Shown: one piece after another, positions 26,302 through 36,213 of the stretch
Numbering within the stretch: position 1 is the first letter of the stretch
Layout: each line of letters opens with the position of its first letter
Origin: Bacilli bacterium
GTDB taxonomy: Bacteria > Bacillota_I > Bacilli_A > RFN20 > CAG-826
NCBI GenBank assembly: GCA_022482735.1
Contig: JAKVOO010000001.1
Coordinates: 774,837 to 838,836, forward strand
DNA: 64,000 nt
Direction: 5' to 3'
The notes under the pieces: generated by a model
What the model saw: the letters and a program-made list of their open reading frames with translations, nothing else
Database searches by the model: none
Told to the model about the DNA's origin: nothing
Position numbers and translations under genes: made by a program

Positions 26302-26971
26302 ATACGTTAAGCCTCTTTTCTATCTTGTTAACGAAGTAGGTAAGAATGGTTGTAATCATAAAATATAATAAGGCAGCGATAATCAGCGACTCAAAAACTT
26401 TTAGTGTAGAAGCCTTAACTAGGTCGCTAACACGGGTGATATCATATATTCCAAGAATGGATACCACCGAAGATTCTTTAACCACTGTGACAAATTCGTT
26501 ACCGATTGCCGGAATAATGTTCTTAAATGCCTGTGGAAAAACAATTTTACGCATAGCAAAACTACGGGAAAAACCCATTGATCGAGCAGCTTCCATTTGA
26601 CCAGGATCAACCGCCTGAATTCCCGATCGATAAATCTCCGCCACATAGGCGGTTGAGTTAAGTCCTAAAGCAATTACACCCGATGTATAAATGCCAATGT
26701 TTAAACTAGGAAAAAGAGTCGGTATCCCATAGGCGAAAATATATAGTTGAATCAAAAGCGGAGTTCCCCGAACAAAGGAAATATAAAAATTAGCAATGCC
26801 CGAAAGGACCTTATTCCGACTCATCCGCAAAAGGGCCATGCCAAATCCAAACACCGCCCCGATTAAAATGGTTGTAATGGAGAAAACAATGGTCGTAGCT
26901 ACCCCGCGCAAGAAGTTGGGGAAGAACTCTAGCACCGGATAAAAATTTAGACTAGTTAAGGCTAAATCCAT
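26288..26971 (-). CDS. Polar amino-acid ABC transporter permease
   Basis: 227 residues of the HisM/GlnP family. It has about five membrane helices and the family stretch [18 protein letters not shown] followed by the coupling loop [25 protein letters not shown]. Forms a homodimeric channel with the ATPase. Confidence 0.92.
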   Translation of the reverse strand: MDLALTSLNFYPVLEFFPNFLRGVATTIVFSITTILIGAVFGFGMALLRMSRNKVLSGIANFYISFVRGTPLLIQLYIFAYGIPTLFPSLNIGIYTSGVIALGLNSTAYVAEIYRSGIQAVDPGQMEAARSMGFSRSFAMRKIVFPQAFKNIIPAIGNEFVTVVKESSVVSILGIYDITRVSDLVKASTLKVFESLIIAALLYFMITTILTYFVNKIEKRLNVYALR

Positions 26972-26975
26972 GAAA

Positions 26976-27797
26976 TTAATTCCCTAACGATTCATTGAGA
27001 GCATCGACAAATAATCCATCGAGAACTCCATTTTCTTTATTAACCGTGATAACCCCATTTATTAAATTAATTAGATCTTCACCGATGTTATAGTTACTAG
27101 CAAAAGCATAGCCGTCATCATCGGGAAAAGCGATATTGTCAATTATTTTGTAACCACTGCTCTTGGCAATAATATTTTGAGCGACTGGTTTTTCCACCAT
27201 TAAAGCATCAATATTGCCCACCGATAGATCACTCAATAAAGTAGCAATTGAACCTAATGGCTTAACGCTTCCACTACTTGTTACCGCTTCGGAGGCAAAA
27301 TCAACTTGAACCGTTCCCAGTTGAGCACCAATTGCCAGTCCCGCCAGCGATGCATAATCGGTAATAGAATTATTTCCTTCTTTAACAACCAATACCGTCT
27401 CGGCTTGATAATAGATATCTGAGAACAAAACGGATTTTGCCCGCTCGTCATTTTTTGAAAACGCCGCAGCGATAAAATCAATTTGATTAGCATTCATTGA
27501 ACCAATAAGTCCATCGAAAGCCATATCTTTAACTACAACCTTTAGGTCGATGTCATATTGACTTTCAATTTCTTCTTTAATAAGACTTACTACATCCATA
27601 TCGTACCCATAGACTTCCGTTGAAGCTCCCTTTAAATACTCAAATGGAGCATACTCAGCATTAGTGCCCACGACTAATGTTTTGGTCTTAACAATCGCCT
27701 CTAAATCTCCGCCATGACCAGACACATTTCCGCAACCTGAAAGACTCGTAACCGCCAATACTGAAAGCATCAGCGTAAGGCCTTTTTGTGATTTCAT
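26976..27797 (-). CDS. Amino-acid-binding lipoprotein of the ABC importer
   Basis: 273 residues. Lipoprotein signal with LSGC, then a periplasmic-binding-protein type 2 domain: VVGTNAEYAPFEY near the N-terminus, GYDMDVV and DFIAAAFSKNDER. The first gene behind the T-box leader. The ligand is a polar amino acid; the tentative Arg specifier upstream would suggest arginine. Confidence 0.9.
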   Translation of the reverse strand: MKSQKGLTLMLSVLAVTSLSGCGNVSGHGGDLEAIVKTKTLVVGTNAEYAPFEYLKGASTEVYGYDMDVVSLIKEEIESQYDIDLKVVVKDMAFDGLIGSMNANQIDFIAAAFSKNDERAKSVLFSDIYYQAETVLVVKEGNNSITDYASLAGLAIGAQLGTVQVDFASEAVTSSGSVKPLGSIATLLSDLSVGNIDALMVEKPVAQNIIAKSSGYKIIDNIAFPDDDGYAFASNYNIGEDLINLINGVITVNKENGVLDGLFVDALNESLGN

Positions 27798-27845
27798 TTC
27801 TTTTTTCCTCCTATTTTGAAACGATGAAATGAATATCTTACCTAA

Positions 27846-28110
27846 GAAAATAAAAAGTCCTTAGGCAAGAAAATTGCCTAAGGACGTAATTAACGTGGTG
27901 CCACCTTAGTTCGCCTCAACTTCATAGTTAAGGCCTTAGCAAGTATCGCTACTTGTCCGCTAATAACGGGCGGTCCCGATGATTCATACTCCGTTCCGAA
28001 TCATAGCTCATAGATGCGTTCGTTTCTCACTTCCATTTCGCCCTTCCACCATCGGCGAATCGCTTTTAGAAGTCAAAGAAATTACTATCTCTCTTCATTG
28101 CTGATAGCCA
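27846..28110 (-). promoter_or_regulatory. T-box leader of the amino-acid ABC importer
   Basis: On the minus strand, a stem I with AGAGAGATAG and a distal GATGGTGG segment is followed by the T-box sequence AAGGTGGCACCACG (plus 27894-27907). A competing terminator (GTCCTTAGGCA / TGCCTAAGGAC, 27857-27885) with a U-run comes next. The likely specifier loop reads GAACGCATC (plus 28013-28021). CGC followed by the usual purine would mean arginine; GCA (alanine) is the alternative. Uncharged tRNA should allow read-through into the transporter genes. Confidence 0.85.
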
Positions 28111-28178
28111 TAATTATAGAAATAATTTTAAAAAGTGCAATAAGTTTTTTTATCAACTTTCAAGAAAGGGTTATCACA

Positions 28179-29951
28179 CTATTGAAGTTGATAATTTTTG
28201 GCTTGGGTAGCAAAGAGTTTGTAGTAAAGCGAATCGCGTTTTTCCATTAGATGCTCGTGCGTATCAAAGTCACTTACCTTGCCTTTATCAATAACTAATA
28301 CCTTATCACAGAAAACCGATGATGACATCCGATGGGAGATATATATGGCGGTTTTATCCTCAACCAAAGAATTAAAGTTTGCATATATATCTGCTTCGGC
28401 TAACGGGTCTAAAGCACTTGTAGGCTCATCCAGTATAACTAATGACGCGTCTTTATATAAGGCACGTGCAATCGCCACTTTTTGTGATTCTCCCCCTGAT
28501 AAATCCACTCCTTTTTCGTCATAAATTTTTGAGTAAAGAGTGTTGATACCTTCAGGTAATGCGTCAATTTTGTTTTTTAATCCAACTTTATTTGCCGTTT
28601 TGTAAGCCTCTTCTTGATGTTGATTATCGTTACTGATATTCTCCGCAATCGTCCAAGCAAAAAGTTTAAAGTCCTGAAACACGGCACTGATGGCTTTGAT
28701 ATAGCTAGCTAGGTCGTAATCGTTAATATTCTTGCCATTAACAATTATTTCTCCTTCATTCGGTTTATATAGGCGACAAAGAAGTTTGATAAGTGTCGTT
28801 TTTCCTGCGCCATTCAAGCCAACAAGCGATATTTTTTCCCCGTGATTAATCTTAAACGAAACTTGATCAAGAACCAATATATCCGTATGGGGATAGGCAA
28901 AAGAAACATTTCTAAACTCTATCTCGTTGATGGATCCGACAAATTCTTCCTTGGCTCCGATATCTTGCTCGGCCTTAATTTCCATTAGACTGACTAATGG
29001 TTTAATATAGGCGGCATTTTGGGCAAAACTCATACTTGTCTCTACCACTTGCTCCATTGTCGCCGAGAAAGTTAAAGCCGTTGAAATATATAAGGAAAAT
29101 AGGCTGATTGAAAGTCCAAGACTTAGGGTCCGATAAGCGACAAATCCATATACTAAAGCCATTTCTAGATACTTTACCATTGCCGAAAGTCCGCTATACC
29201 CACTCATTTTACGCATAAAATGAATGAAGTAATCAACCGAAGTACGTGAATAGTTCTTCAGGCGCTGAGCCATGAGATCTCCCACCGGGTACATCCGATA
29301 ATCTTTCCCTTTTTTTTCATCCATAATCGTATCAATAAAGTAGCCATAGCGGCGGTTTATTGGAATTAGATCTTGGTAAAATTTCATTTGTGATTTCATA
29401 GAAAGAGTAAAAATAATAACGTTGCTTATTAAGGCAACAAAGACAATCACAAAAAGCCAAATATCAAAAGTGAACATTACTCCCAGTAAGCTAGCAATTG
29501 TAATAATGTATTGCAACATACTCACACTACTTCTTAGGAAAAAGACAATTGCTCCTTGATTATGTACCGCGAAGAGCGCTCTCTCTTTTAAATCAAGGTA
29601 ATAGGGATCCTCCAAATAGTTAAATGGCAGTTCCATCAATTTAATGGCAATTTTTTGATCGACAGCTTCAAGCATTTTTGCCTCTTCGACTTCATTTAAA
29701 CGGGCAAACAGTTTATTTAGAAAATAGAATACAAAATTAATAGCGACGATCACCCCGCCCACAATAATTGAATAATCGTAGGTAGCCGTCTCTAAATAAT
29801 GAATTAATAACGATAGTGAATAGGCATTAAACACCGTTAATCCAGCATTAAATAGAGCGGTTAGAAAGGCAAGAAAAAAGTAAGGTGGATAGGCTTTATA
29901 AGCAAAATGAAGAAACTTCAATAAACTATGTTTTACTCTTACTTCATTCAT
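28179..29951 (-). CDS. ABC exporter half (membrane + ATPase), second subunit
   Basis: 590 residues. Six-helix type-1 exporter membrane domain (about 20-320), then an ATPase with Walker A GLNGAGKTT, signature LSGGESQK and [12 protein letters not shown]. It overlaps the similar gene upstream by 8 nt and the two should form a heterodimer. The substrate (lipid, peptide or drug) is unknown. Confidence 0.9.
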   Translation of the reverse strand: MNEVRVKHSLLKFLHFAYKAYPPYFFLAFLTALFNAGLTVFNAYSLSLLIHYLETATYDYSIIVGGVIVAINFVFYFLNKLFARLNEVEEAKMLEAVDQKIAIKLMELPFNYLEDPYYLDLKERALFAVHNQGAIVFFLRSSVSMLQYIITIASLLGVMFTFDIWLFVIVFVALISNVIIFTLSMKSQMKFYQDLIPINRRYGYFIDTIMDEKKGKDYRMYPVGDLMAQRLKNYSRTSVDYFIHFMRKMSGYSGLSAMVKYLEMALVYGFVAYRTLSLGLSISLFSLYISTALTFSATMEQVVETSMSFAQNAAYIKPLVSLMEIKAEQDIGAKEEFVGSINEIEFRNVSFAYPHTDILVLDQVSFKINHGEKISLVGLNGAGKTTLIKLLCRLYKPNEGEIIVNGKNINDYDLASYIKAISAVFQDFKLFAWTIAENISNDNQHQEEAYKTANKVGLKNKIDALPEGINTLYSKIYDEKGVDLSGGESQKVAIARALYKDASLVILDEPTSALDPLAEADIYANFNSLVEDKTAIYISHRMSSSVFCDKVLVIDKGKVSDFDTHEHLMEKRDSLYYKLFATQAKNYQLQ

Positions 29952-31779
29952 GAGCGAGTTCCTCCTTTTGCTTCATTTGATAGTACTTGCCTTGTGTCTT
30001 AAACATTTGATAGTACTCACCTTTTTTGGCCATCAGTTGATCATGACTTCCGTCTTCAATAATCCCTTCAGGACCAAGAAGAATGATCCGATCACAAAAT
30101 TTAGTGCTAGATAAACGATGAGAAATATAAATGGCCGTTTTATTTTTAACCAAATCATCAAATGATTGGTAAATAGATGCCTCCGCGAGCGCATCTAAAG
30201 CACTCGTAGGTTCATCCAATATAACTATATTCGCATCTTTATACAGACCTCGAGCTATCGCCAGTTTTTGCGATTGGCCTCCGCTCAATTCTACGCCTCC
30301 ATCATCGACAATTTTCAAAAGCGGGGTGTCATATTTTAGAGGAAGCGATTCAATTTTCTTTTCGAGCCCAACTCGTTTAAGACACTCTATTGCCCAAGCT
30401 CGATTCTTTTCACTTGGATTAGGACCGGTAATATTCTCAATCACTGTTCCCGCATAGATATTTACTTCCTGATAGACAGGAGCAAACATTTTTTGATATT
30501 CATCCTCCTTAAACTCTTCACTATCAATTCCATCGATAAATATTTTGCCTTTACTCGGTGTAAATAGCCCAGTTAAAAGTTTAATTAATGTTGACTTGCC
30601 AGCACCATTAATCCCTACGATTGCAACCTTTTCTCCGGCTTTTATTTTTAAGGAGAAATCACTGAAAATATTCATTTCACTGCGTGGATAGTTGAATGTT
30701 AGATGGCTAAATTCTATGGCAAAAGGATGATCAGCCACGATCGCCTCTCGATTTCCCCGCTTACCATAGAGCGTTTCGTCATCAATGAAGTGATAATAAT
30801 CGGCCGTATAACCTGCATCCTTGACTAGTTCTGCCAACTCACTGGACAAAAGCCGAAGCGTTGTGGATAAAGCAATCACAAGTCCGACATACAAAGAGAC
30901 ATCGCCTAAGGTTATGCTATTTTGATAGTAACCCTGAATAATAAAGAAATAGGCCAGTCCATCTTGTATTACAAGCATTATCAATTCTAGTAAGCCTAAT
31001 GAAAAACGCCGATTGGAAATATTCTTAACTACCGATATATAAGAGTAAATTGCCTGCTTATAGTCACTACTTATCTTTTGATTAAGATCATAAACCCGAA
31101 TATCTTTACCAAAGGAAAAATCACTTGCCGTCTGATAAAAATATTGCTTATGTCGCCGTTTATTCGAGAGTTCATCCCGTTTTTTTAATGCGTAGTTCGC
31201 AATCGCTTTGTTAATAAAAAAAGTGATAAATGCACCGATTACGCAAGCCACAAATATAATTGGTTTGAAAAGACCAATCAGCACTGAATACAAAACAATG
31301 GAAAGAACAAAAGGGAAAATCCGCATAAAACGATGAAAAATTGATTCAAATCCAATGTTATTGGACTGAAGGGCCATCGTTCCCACTTCAAGTCGATCCC
31401 GAAAAGACGGGTCCTCTAAATGCCAATAATCAATGTGTTCATATTTTACGGATACGCGATCAAATTCTTGCATCCGAATATCGATAAACTCACCATTTAC
31501 AAATAAATTTGCAACCGCAGCCACAACTCCTAAAATCAAACTAATCCCCACAAGAACGCCCACATGGCGGAGCAAAAGGCCTATTTCCAATCCGTTTGTT
31601 AAATCATCAATTATTGTCCGCGGGATGAATGTTGCAATAACTGGTAAAACGCCAGCCGCAATCATATTTAAAAAGAAAAATAAGTAGACGTGGTCGTCCT
31701 TATTTTTGTGCGCAGAAGCAATCGTTCGGCGTATTGCCTTCATAATATCGGATCGAGAATGTTTTTCTTCTTGTTTCAT
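29944..31779 (-). CDS. ABC exporter half (membrane + ATPase), first subunit
   Basis: 611 residues, same plan as its partner. Walker A GINGAGKST, signature [19 protein letters not shown]. The two ATPases are both complete, so this is not a one-sided degenerate pair. The promoter region upstream carries three CAAC/GTTG repeats. No regulator gene is adjacent. Confidence 0.9.
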   Translation of the reverse strand: MKQEEKHSRSDIMKAIRRTIASAHKNKDDHVYLFFFLNMIAAGVLPVIATFIPRTIIDDLTNGLEIGLLLRHVGVLVGISLILGVVAAVANLFVNGEFIDIRMQEFDRVSVKYEHIDYWHLEDPSFRDRLEVGTMALQSNNIGFESIFHRFMRIFPFVLSIVLYSVLIGLFKPIIFVACVIGAFITFFINKAIANYALKKRDELSNKRRHKQYFYQTASDFSFGKDIRVYDLNQKISSDYKQAIYSYISVVKNISNRRFSLGLLELIMLVIQDGLAYFFIIQGYYQNSITLGDVSLYVGLVIALSTTLRLLSSELAELVKDAGYTADYYHFIDDETLYGKRGNREAIVADHPFAIEFSHLTFNYPRSEMNIFSDFSLKIKAGEKVAIVGINGAGKSTLIKLLTGLFTPSKGKIFIDGIDSEEFKEDEYQKMFAPVYQEVNIYAGTVIENITGPNPSEKNRAWAIECLKRVGLEKKIESLPLKYDTPLLKIVDDGGVELSGGQSQKLAIARGLYKDANIVILDEPTSALDALAEASIYQSFDDLVKNKTAIYISHRLSSTKFCDRIILLGPEGIIEDGSHDQLMAKKGEYYQMFKTQGKYYQMKQKEELAHE

Positions 31780-31842
31780 AAGTTTAACCTCAACAAATTT
31801 TTAACATGTCCATATTATCTAATAGCCATACCTAAAAAACTA

Positions 31843-31910
31843 GCAATCATTGGTTGCTCATTAGCGATAATCAACAACCATTAGTTGCATTTTCAACCTA
31901 CCAATGGTTG
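31843..31910. repeat. Three CAAC...GTTG palindrome-like repeats in the divergent promoter region
   Basis: CAATCATTGGTTG (31844-31856, flanked by G and C), CAACCATTAGTTG (31875-31887) and CAACC-n7-GGTTG (31894-31910). The first two are 31 bp apart, three helical turns. The 346-bp gap between the ABC exporter and the dehydrogenase is otherwise AT-rich, and these look like repressor sites of MarR/TetR size. Confidence 0.5.
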
Positions 31911-32125
31911 AAAAAGACGCAACTTATATCAAATGGAAACAAACCAATAGTATGTTATATAAACGCACCACACTATTTATATTTTTATTATCAACTAAAA
32001 ACATAGTTTTCTTGCCTTTTTTTATTATTTTATTATTTAGAAAGTGCTTACTAAATTTTCTTTTAAAGCGTTCGAGTTTCTTAGCTTCAATAATCGCCTA
32101 TAATATTAATAATGAGGTGATAATT

Positions 32126-33043
32126 ATGAAAATATGTGTGCGTCCAGGAATACTAGCGCCCGTGCATCAAAAACTTCTTATAGAAGACTTCCCCACTATT
32201 GATTTTGTCGATAAGCTTGAGGATGATGCGGAAGTTCTTATTTCCTTTCCTAACATCATTAGAAAAGAAACTTTGGATTCATTGCCAAATTTAAAATGGA
32301 TTCAACTATTTAGCGCCGGATTTGATCAAGGTGATCTTCCCTATCTAAAATCGCGTTCTATTACTTTGACAAATGCCCGTGGAATCTATAGCATTCCTAT
32401 TGCCGAGGATGTAGTTGCTCGTCTTTTAGCCATTAATCGTCAATTGCCGCAATATATTCAAGATCAAGAGCAAAAAAAATGGAACCGAGAATTAAACGGA
32501 TATGAACTATACGGATCCACTATTGGATTTTTAGGAGCGGGCTCCATTGCGGTTGAAACCGCAAAACGACTGGTAGGATTCAATGTTCGTTTGCTAGCCT
32601 ATCGCGAGCATCAGGGAAAAGTTGAGCCCTTTGATGAAATATTTACTGGCGAAAAAGGGCTCTATGATCTTATTCGTCAGAGCGATTACATTATTTCGGT
32701 TCTTCCTTCCAACCAGGAAACCATCCATCTTTTGAATCAAAAACGCTTGCGTTTGATGAAGAAAGATGCCGTGCTTATTAATGTTGGACGGGGAGATTTA
32801 ATCAACGAGCAAGAACTTGTTGAAGTATTAAGAAGCGGTCATCTGCGGGGAGTATCCCTTGACGTTTACGAGGTTGAACCTTTGCCTAAAGATAGTCCTT
32901 TATATCAATTACCCAATGTATTGCTCACCCCGCATCACGCCGGAGCAAGCACGCACACAAGCGAGCGCCTCTATCAGTTAATAAAGAAAAATATCCGTCA
33001 TTTTCTTACTGGTGGAGAATTGGATAACATTGTCCGTTTGTAA
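32126..33043 (+). CDS. D-isomer-specific 2-hydroxyacid dehydrogenase
   Basis: 305 residues. Rossmann motif GFLGAGSIA, the VINVGRGDLI segment, and the catalytic His/Glu near DVYEVEPLP and TPHHAGAS. The ATG at 32126 has GAGGTG upstream; the longer open frame before it has no coding character. NAD(P)-dependent reduction of a 2-keto acid, substrate unknown. Confidence 0.88.
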   Translation: MKICVRPGILAPVHQKLLIEDFPTIDFVDKLEDDAEVLISFPNIIRKETLDSLPNLKWIQLFSAGFDQGDLPYLKSRSITLTNARGIYSIPIAEDVVARLLAINRQLPQYIQDQEQKKWNRELNGYELYGSTIGFLGAGSIAVETAKRLVGFNVRLLAYREHQGKVEPFDEIFTGEKGLYDLIRQSDYIISVLPSNQETIHLLNQKRLRLMKKDAVLINVGRGDLINEQELVEVLRSGHLRGVSLDVYEVEPLPKDSPLYQLPNVLLTPHHAGASTHTSERLYQLIKKNIRHFLTGGELDNIVRL

Positions 33044-33054
33044 TCATTATTAAT

Positions 33055-33088
33055 AAAAAAAGGAGGACTTACTCAATCCTCCTTTTTT
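33055..33088. terminator. Bidirectional terminator between the dehydrogenase and adhE
   Basis: AGGAGGA-cttactcaa-TCCTCCT with an A-run before and a T-run after, between two convergent stops. Confidence 0.85.
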
Positions 33089-33090
33089 GC

Positions 33091-35712
33091 TTACTCTCCT
33101 AAATATGCCCGCTGCATAATCGTAATCATATCTTTGACCATCGGTATCCGTGGATTGGCCGGTGTGCACTGATCTTCAAATGCCAGCATGGCTAACTGTG
33201 GCAAAGCCTCGTTCCAAGTTTTTTCATCAATTTCAGTATTGGCTTTAAAACTCATTTTTATTCCTAAAGAAATTGATAAGTTATAAACCGCGGAAGCCAA
33301 ACTCTCGACCGCCTCTTTTGTCGTATCGGCTTTTAATCCTAACAACTTAGCAATATCCTGATATTTTTTATCACATACATAGGCCTCATACTTTGGCCAT
33401 ATGGCTAAATGCGTTGGCACTTCTCCATTATAACGAATGGTATATGGCAATAAGATTGCATTGGCTAAGCCATGCGGAACATGGAAGAGACCACCAATTT
33501 TATGAGCCATTGAATGGTTCATGCCAAGAAAAGCATTGGCAAAGGCCATTCCTGCCATCGTAGAGGCGTTATGCATTTTTTCTCGAGCTTCTAAGTCATG
33601 TTTGCCATCTTTGACCGCCCGTGGAAGATATTCAAAAACCAATTTAATAGCCTGAAGTGCTAGTCCATCAGTGTAATCATTAGCTAATGTTGAAGTATAT
33701 GCCTCAATTGCGTGGGTCAGTACATCCATGCCAGTGATGGCCGTGACAAAAGGAGGAAGATTGGTGGTGAATTCAGCATCAACAATTGCAATCGTCGGCG
33801 TAAGACTATAGTCCGCTAAAGGATACTTTTTGTTGTTGGCTTTATCAGATATAACCGCAAAAGGAGTAACTTCTGACCCCGTTCCACTGGTGGTTGGAAT
33901 ACAGATTAATTTGCTCTTTTTACCAAGTTCAGGATAACGGAATGCCCGTTTGCGGATATCCATAAATTTTTGCTTTAAATCGGCAAAGTTAACTTCTGGG
34001 TGTTCATAGAATAACCACATTCCCTTTGCTGCATCCATTGCAGATCCGCCACCAAGCGCAATAATCGTGTCGGGTTGAAACGCCTCCATCAATTTTGTTC
34101 CCCGCCGAACGGTTTCAATATCCGGATCTGGTTCAACATCGGAGAAAAGCTGAATTTGGACTGGATTACGACGTGAATTTAACTCATCGGTAACCTTGTT
34201 GATATAACCAAGCTCGACCATTGTTCGATCAGTAACAATAAATACTTTACTTACGCTATGACAGGAACGTAAGTACTGGATTGAATTTCGTTCAAAATAA
34301 ATCTTCGAAGGAACCTTGAACCATTGCATGTTATTTCTTCTTTTGCCTACTTTCTTGATATTTAATAAGTTGATAGCACTGACATTACCTCCGATAGAAT
34401 TATGGCCATAACTACCGCAGCCTAAGGTTAAAGAAGGTAAAAATGAATTATAGACATTGCCAATGCCGCCAAATGTCGAAGGTGAATTCCAAATGATTCG
34501 CATGGCTTTACATTTTTCACCAAATGCATCCGCCATCTCTTGGGTTTTAGTATGAATCGCGGCACTATGACCTAAACCGTTAAATTCCACCATTTTAGCT
34601 GCATACTCAAAGCCTTCATTCCAATCCTTTACTTTATAAAAGGCTAATACAGGCGAAAGTTTTTCACGAGAAATTGGTTCTTTTTGACCAATAATTTTGC
34701 ATTCTACGCCTAAAATTTCCGTATCTTCCGGAACTTTAAAGCCAGCCTGCTCGGCAATCCAAACAGCACTTTTACCAACAACAACTGGATTAAGTTTGCC
34801 ATTTTCAACATTTTCATCTCCCTCGGCAAAGCCAAACATATAACGAGACAATTTTTCTTTTTCATCCTTATTTACAAAGTAAGTTTTCAGCCGCTTAAAC
34901 TCTGAAATGCATTCTTTATAAACTTCACTATCAATGATTGTTGCTTGTTCGGAGGCACAAACCATGCCATTATCAAAAGACTTAGATAAAACAATATCGT
35001 TGACAGCCCGTGAAATATTGGCGCTTTTCTCAATATAGGCAGGAACATTACCCGCTCCAACGCCCATTGCTGGCTTACCACAACTATATGCTGCCTTGAC
35101 CATTGCATTTCCGCCGGTTGCTAAAATAGAGGCCACTCCCGGATGATTCATTAAGGCACTAGTTGCATCCATCGATGGATGCTCAATCCATTGAATGCAA
35201 TTAGCGGGAGCTCCGGCTTCTACCGCCGCTTCTAGCATGACCATTGCTGCTTGCTTTGAACATTGCTGAGCCGAAGGATGGAAGGCAAAAATAATTGGAT
35301 TACGCGTTTTTAAAGCAATAAGTGATTTAAATAAAACCGTACTCGTAGGATTGGTAACTGGTGTAATTCCGGCAAGCACTCCGATTGGATCAGCAATTTC
35401 GGTTATTCCCGTAACTGAATCTTGGCTAACAACTCCCACCGTTTTAAGATGACGCATATTATTGACAACATATTCACAGGCAAAAAGATTCTTTGTTGCT
35501 TTGTCCTCAAATACTCCCCGTTTTGTTTCCTTTACTGCTGCCTCGGCCAATATACCATGATTATCCAAACCAGCAACAGAGCACTTGGCTACAATATAGT
35601 CAACTTGCTCTTGGTTTAATAATAAGAATTCATCTAAGGCTTCATGAGCATTTTTTACTAAAGTATCCACTTCCTTAGCAAAATCAATGCTTTCTTCTTT
35701 TTTCTCTTCCAT
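33091..35712 (-). CDS. adhE: Bifunctional aldehyde/alcohol dehydrogenase AdhE
   Basis: 873 residues. The N-terminal CoA-acylating aldehyde dehydrogenase has the catalytic Cys in MVCASEQ. The C-terminal iron-containing alcohol dehydrogenase (from about 450) has GGGSAMDAAKG, HAIEAYTST and the metal-binding HSMAHKIGGLFHVPHG. It converts acetyl-CoA to ethanol and recycles NADH in fermentation; AdhE forms spirosomes in other bacteria. Full length. The promoter has an inverted repeat at its start site and a cre-like element upstream. Confidence 0.96.
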   Translation of the reverse strand: MEEKKEESIDFAKEVDTLVKNAHEALDEFLLLNQEQVDYIVAKCSVAGLDNHGILAEAAVKETKRGVFEDKATKNLFACEYVVNNMRHLKTVGVVSQDSVTGITEIADPIGVLAGITPVTNPTSTVLFKSLIALKTRNPIIFAFHPSAQQCSKQAAMVMLEAAVEAGAPANCIQWIEHPSMDATSALMNHPGVASILATGGNAMVKAAYSCGKPAMGVGAGNVPAYIEKSANISRAVNDIVLSKSFDNGMVCASEQATIIDSEVYKECISEFKRLKTYFVNKDEKEKLSRYMFGFAEGDENVENGKLNPVVVGKSAVWIAEQAGFKVPEDTEILGVECKIIGQKEPISREKLSPVLAFYKVKDWNEGFEYAAKMVEFNGLGHSAAIHTKTQEMADAFGEKCKAMRIIWNSPSTFGGIGNVYNSFLPSLTLGCGSYGHNSIGGNVSAINLLNIKKVGKRRNNMQWFKVPSKIYFERNSIQYLRSCHSVSKVFIVTDRTMVELGYINKVTDELNSRRNPVQIQLFSDVEPDPDIETVRRGTKLMEAFQPDTIIALGGGSAMDAAKGMWLFYEHPEVNFADLKQKFMDIRKRAFRYPELGKKSKLICIPTTSGTGSEVTPFAVISDKANNKKYPLADYSLTPTIAIVDAEFTTNLPPFVTAITGMDVLTHAIEAYTSTLANDYTDGLALQAIKLVFEYLPRAVKDGKHDLEAREKMHNASTMAGMAFANAFLGMNHSMAHKIGGLFHVPHGLANAILLPYTIRYNGEVPTHLAIWPKYEAYVCDKKYQDIAKLLGLKADTTKEAVESLASAVYNLSISLGIKMSFKANTEIDEKTWNEALPQLAMLAFEDQCTPANPRIPMVKDMITIMQRAYLGE

Positions 35713-35760
35713 GTTTCATTTCCTATCCGTATCAAGGTCCTAATAAGCTTTTTTGCTATT

Positions 35761-35836
35761 CGGTATTTTGATACCGCTAAAATAATACTTAGTAATCGTT
35801 ATCCTTTCAAGGAAAAAAATCATAAAAGCGTTTACA
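35761..35836 (-). promoter_or_regulatory. adhE promoter with inverted repeat and cre-like site
   Basis: Minus-strand TTGAAA (35805-35810), 17 bp, TATTAT (35782-35787). The perfect inverted repeat CGGTAT-tttg-ATACCG (35761-35776) covers the transcription start. TAAAAGCGTTTACA (35823-35836) lies upstream of -35 and matches the CcpA cre pattern except for one base. The rest of the 35713-36213 gap is AT-rich without visible genes; it ends in the lipoprotein terminator. Confidence 0.5.
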
Positions 35837-36158
35837 TAAAAAATGTAGTTATAGTCTTGTTTTTACCGATTATCGAAAAAAATATACCTATTTATTTTTT
35901 AACTTTTACTTAACATTTTTTCGTCCGCCATTTATATTAATTTTTAAAATGTAACATTAATTGTAAAACAACAGCTTTTTATTAATAGAAAAGAGATTGC
36001 TGGGCATTTTTGATAGAAGTAAGAACTTTATTTGAATACTAAAATACACTCATTTAACTTAACATTTTCTTATTGATATTTTATTTTCATACTCATATTA
36101 TCTTTAATATTCGTGTTTTTATTGTTAGTACTTCGTGACTTTAATTTTTGATTCAAAT

Positions 36159-36184
36159 AAAAAAGGCCCAATTAATAGGCCTTT
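36159..36184 (-). terminator. Terminator of the repeat lipoprotein gene
   Basis: On the minus strand, AAAGGCC and GGCCTTT pair around a 9-base loop, followed by a U-rich run. Confidence 0.75.
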
Positions 36185-36213
36185 AGAATTATTTGATTTC
36201 TTACTAGTTTTAT

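Noticed and set aside
31904..32125. N-terminal 74-codon extension of the 2-hydroxyacid dehydrogenase
   Set aside because: It lies in the operator region and has no ribosome site; GAGGTG and the Rossmann-fold start fit ATG 32126.
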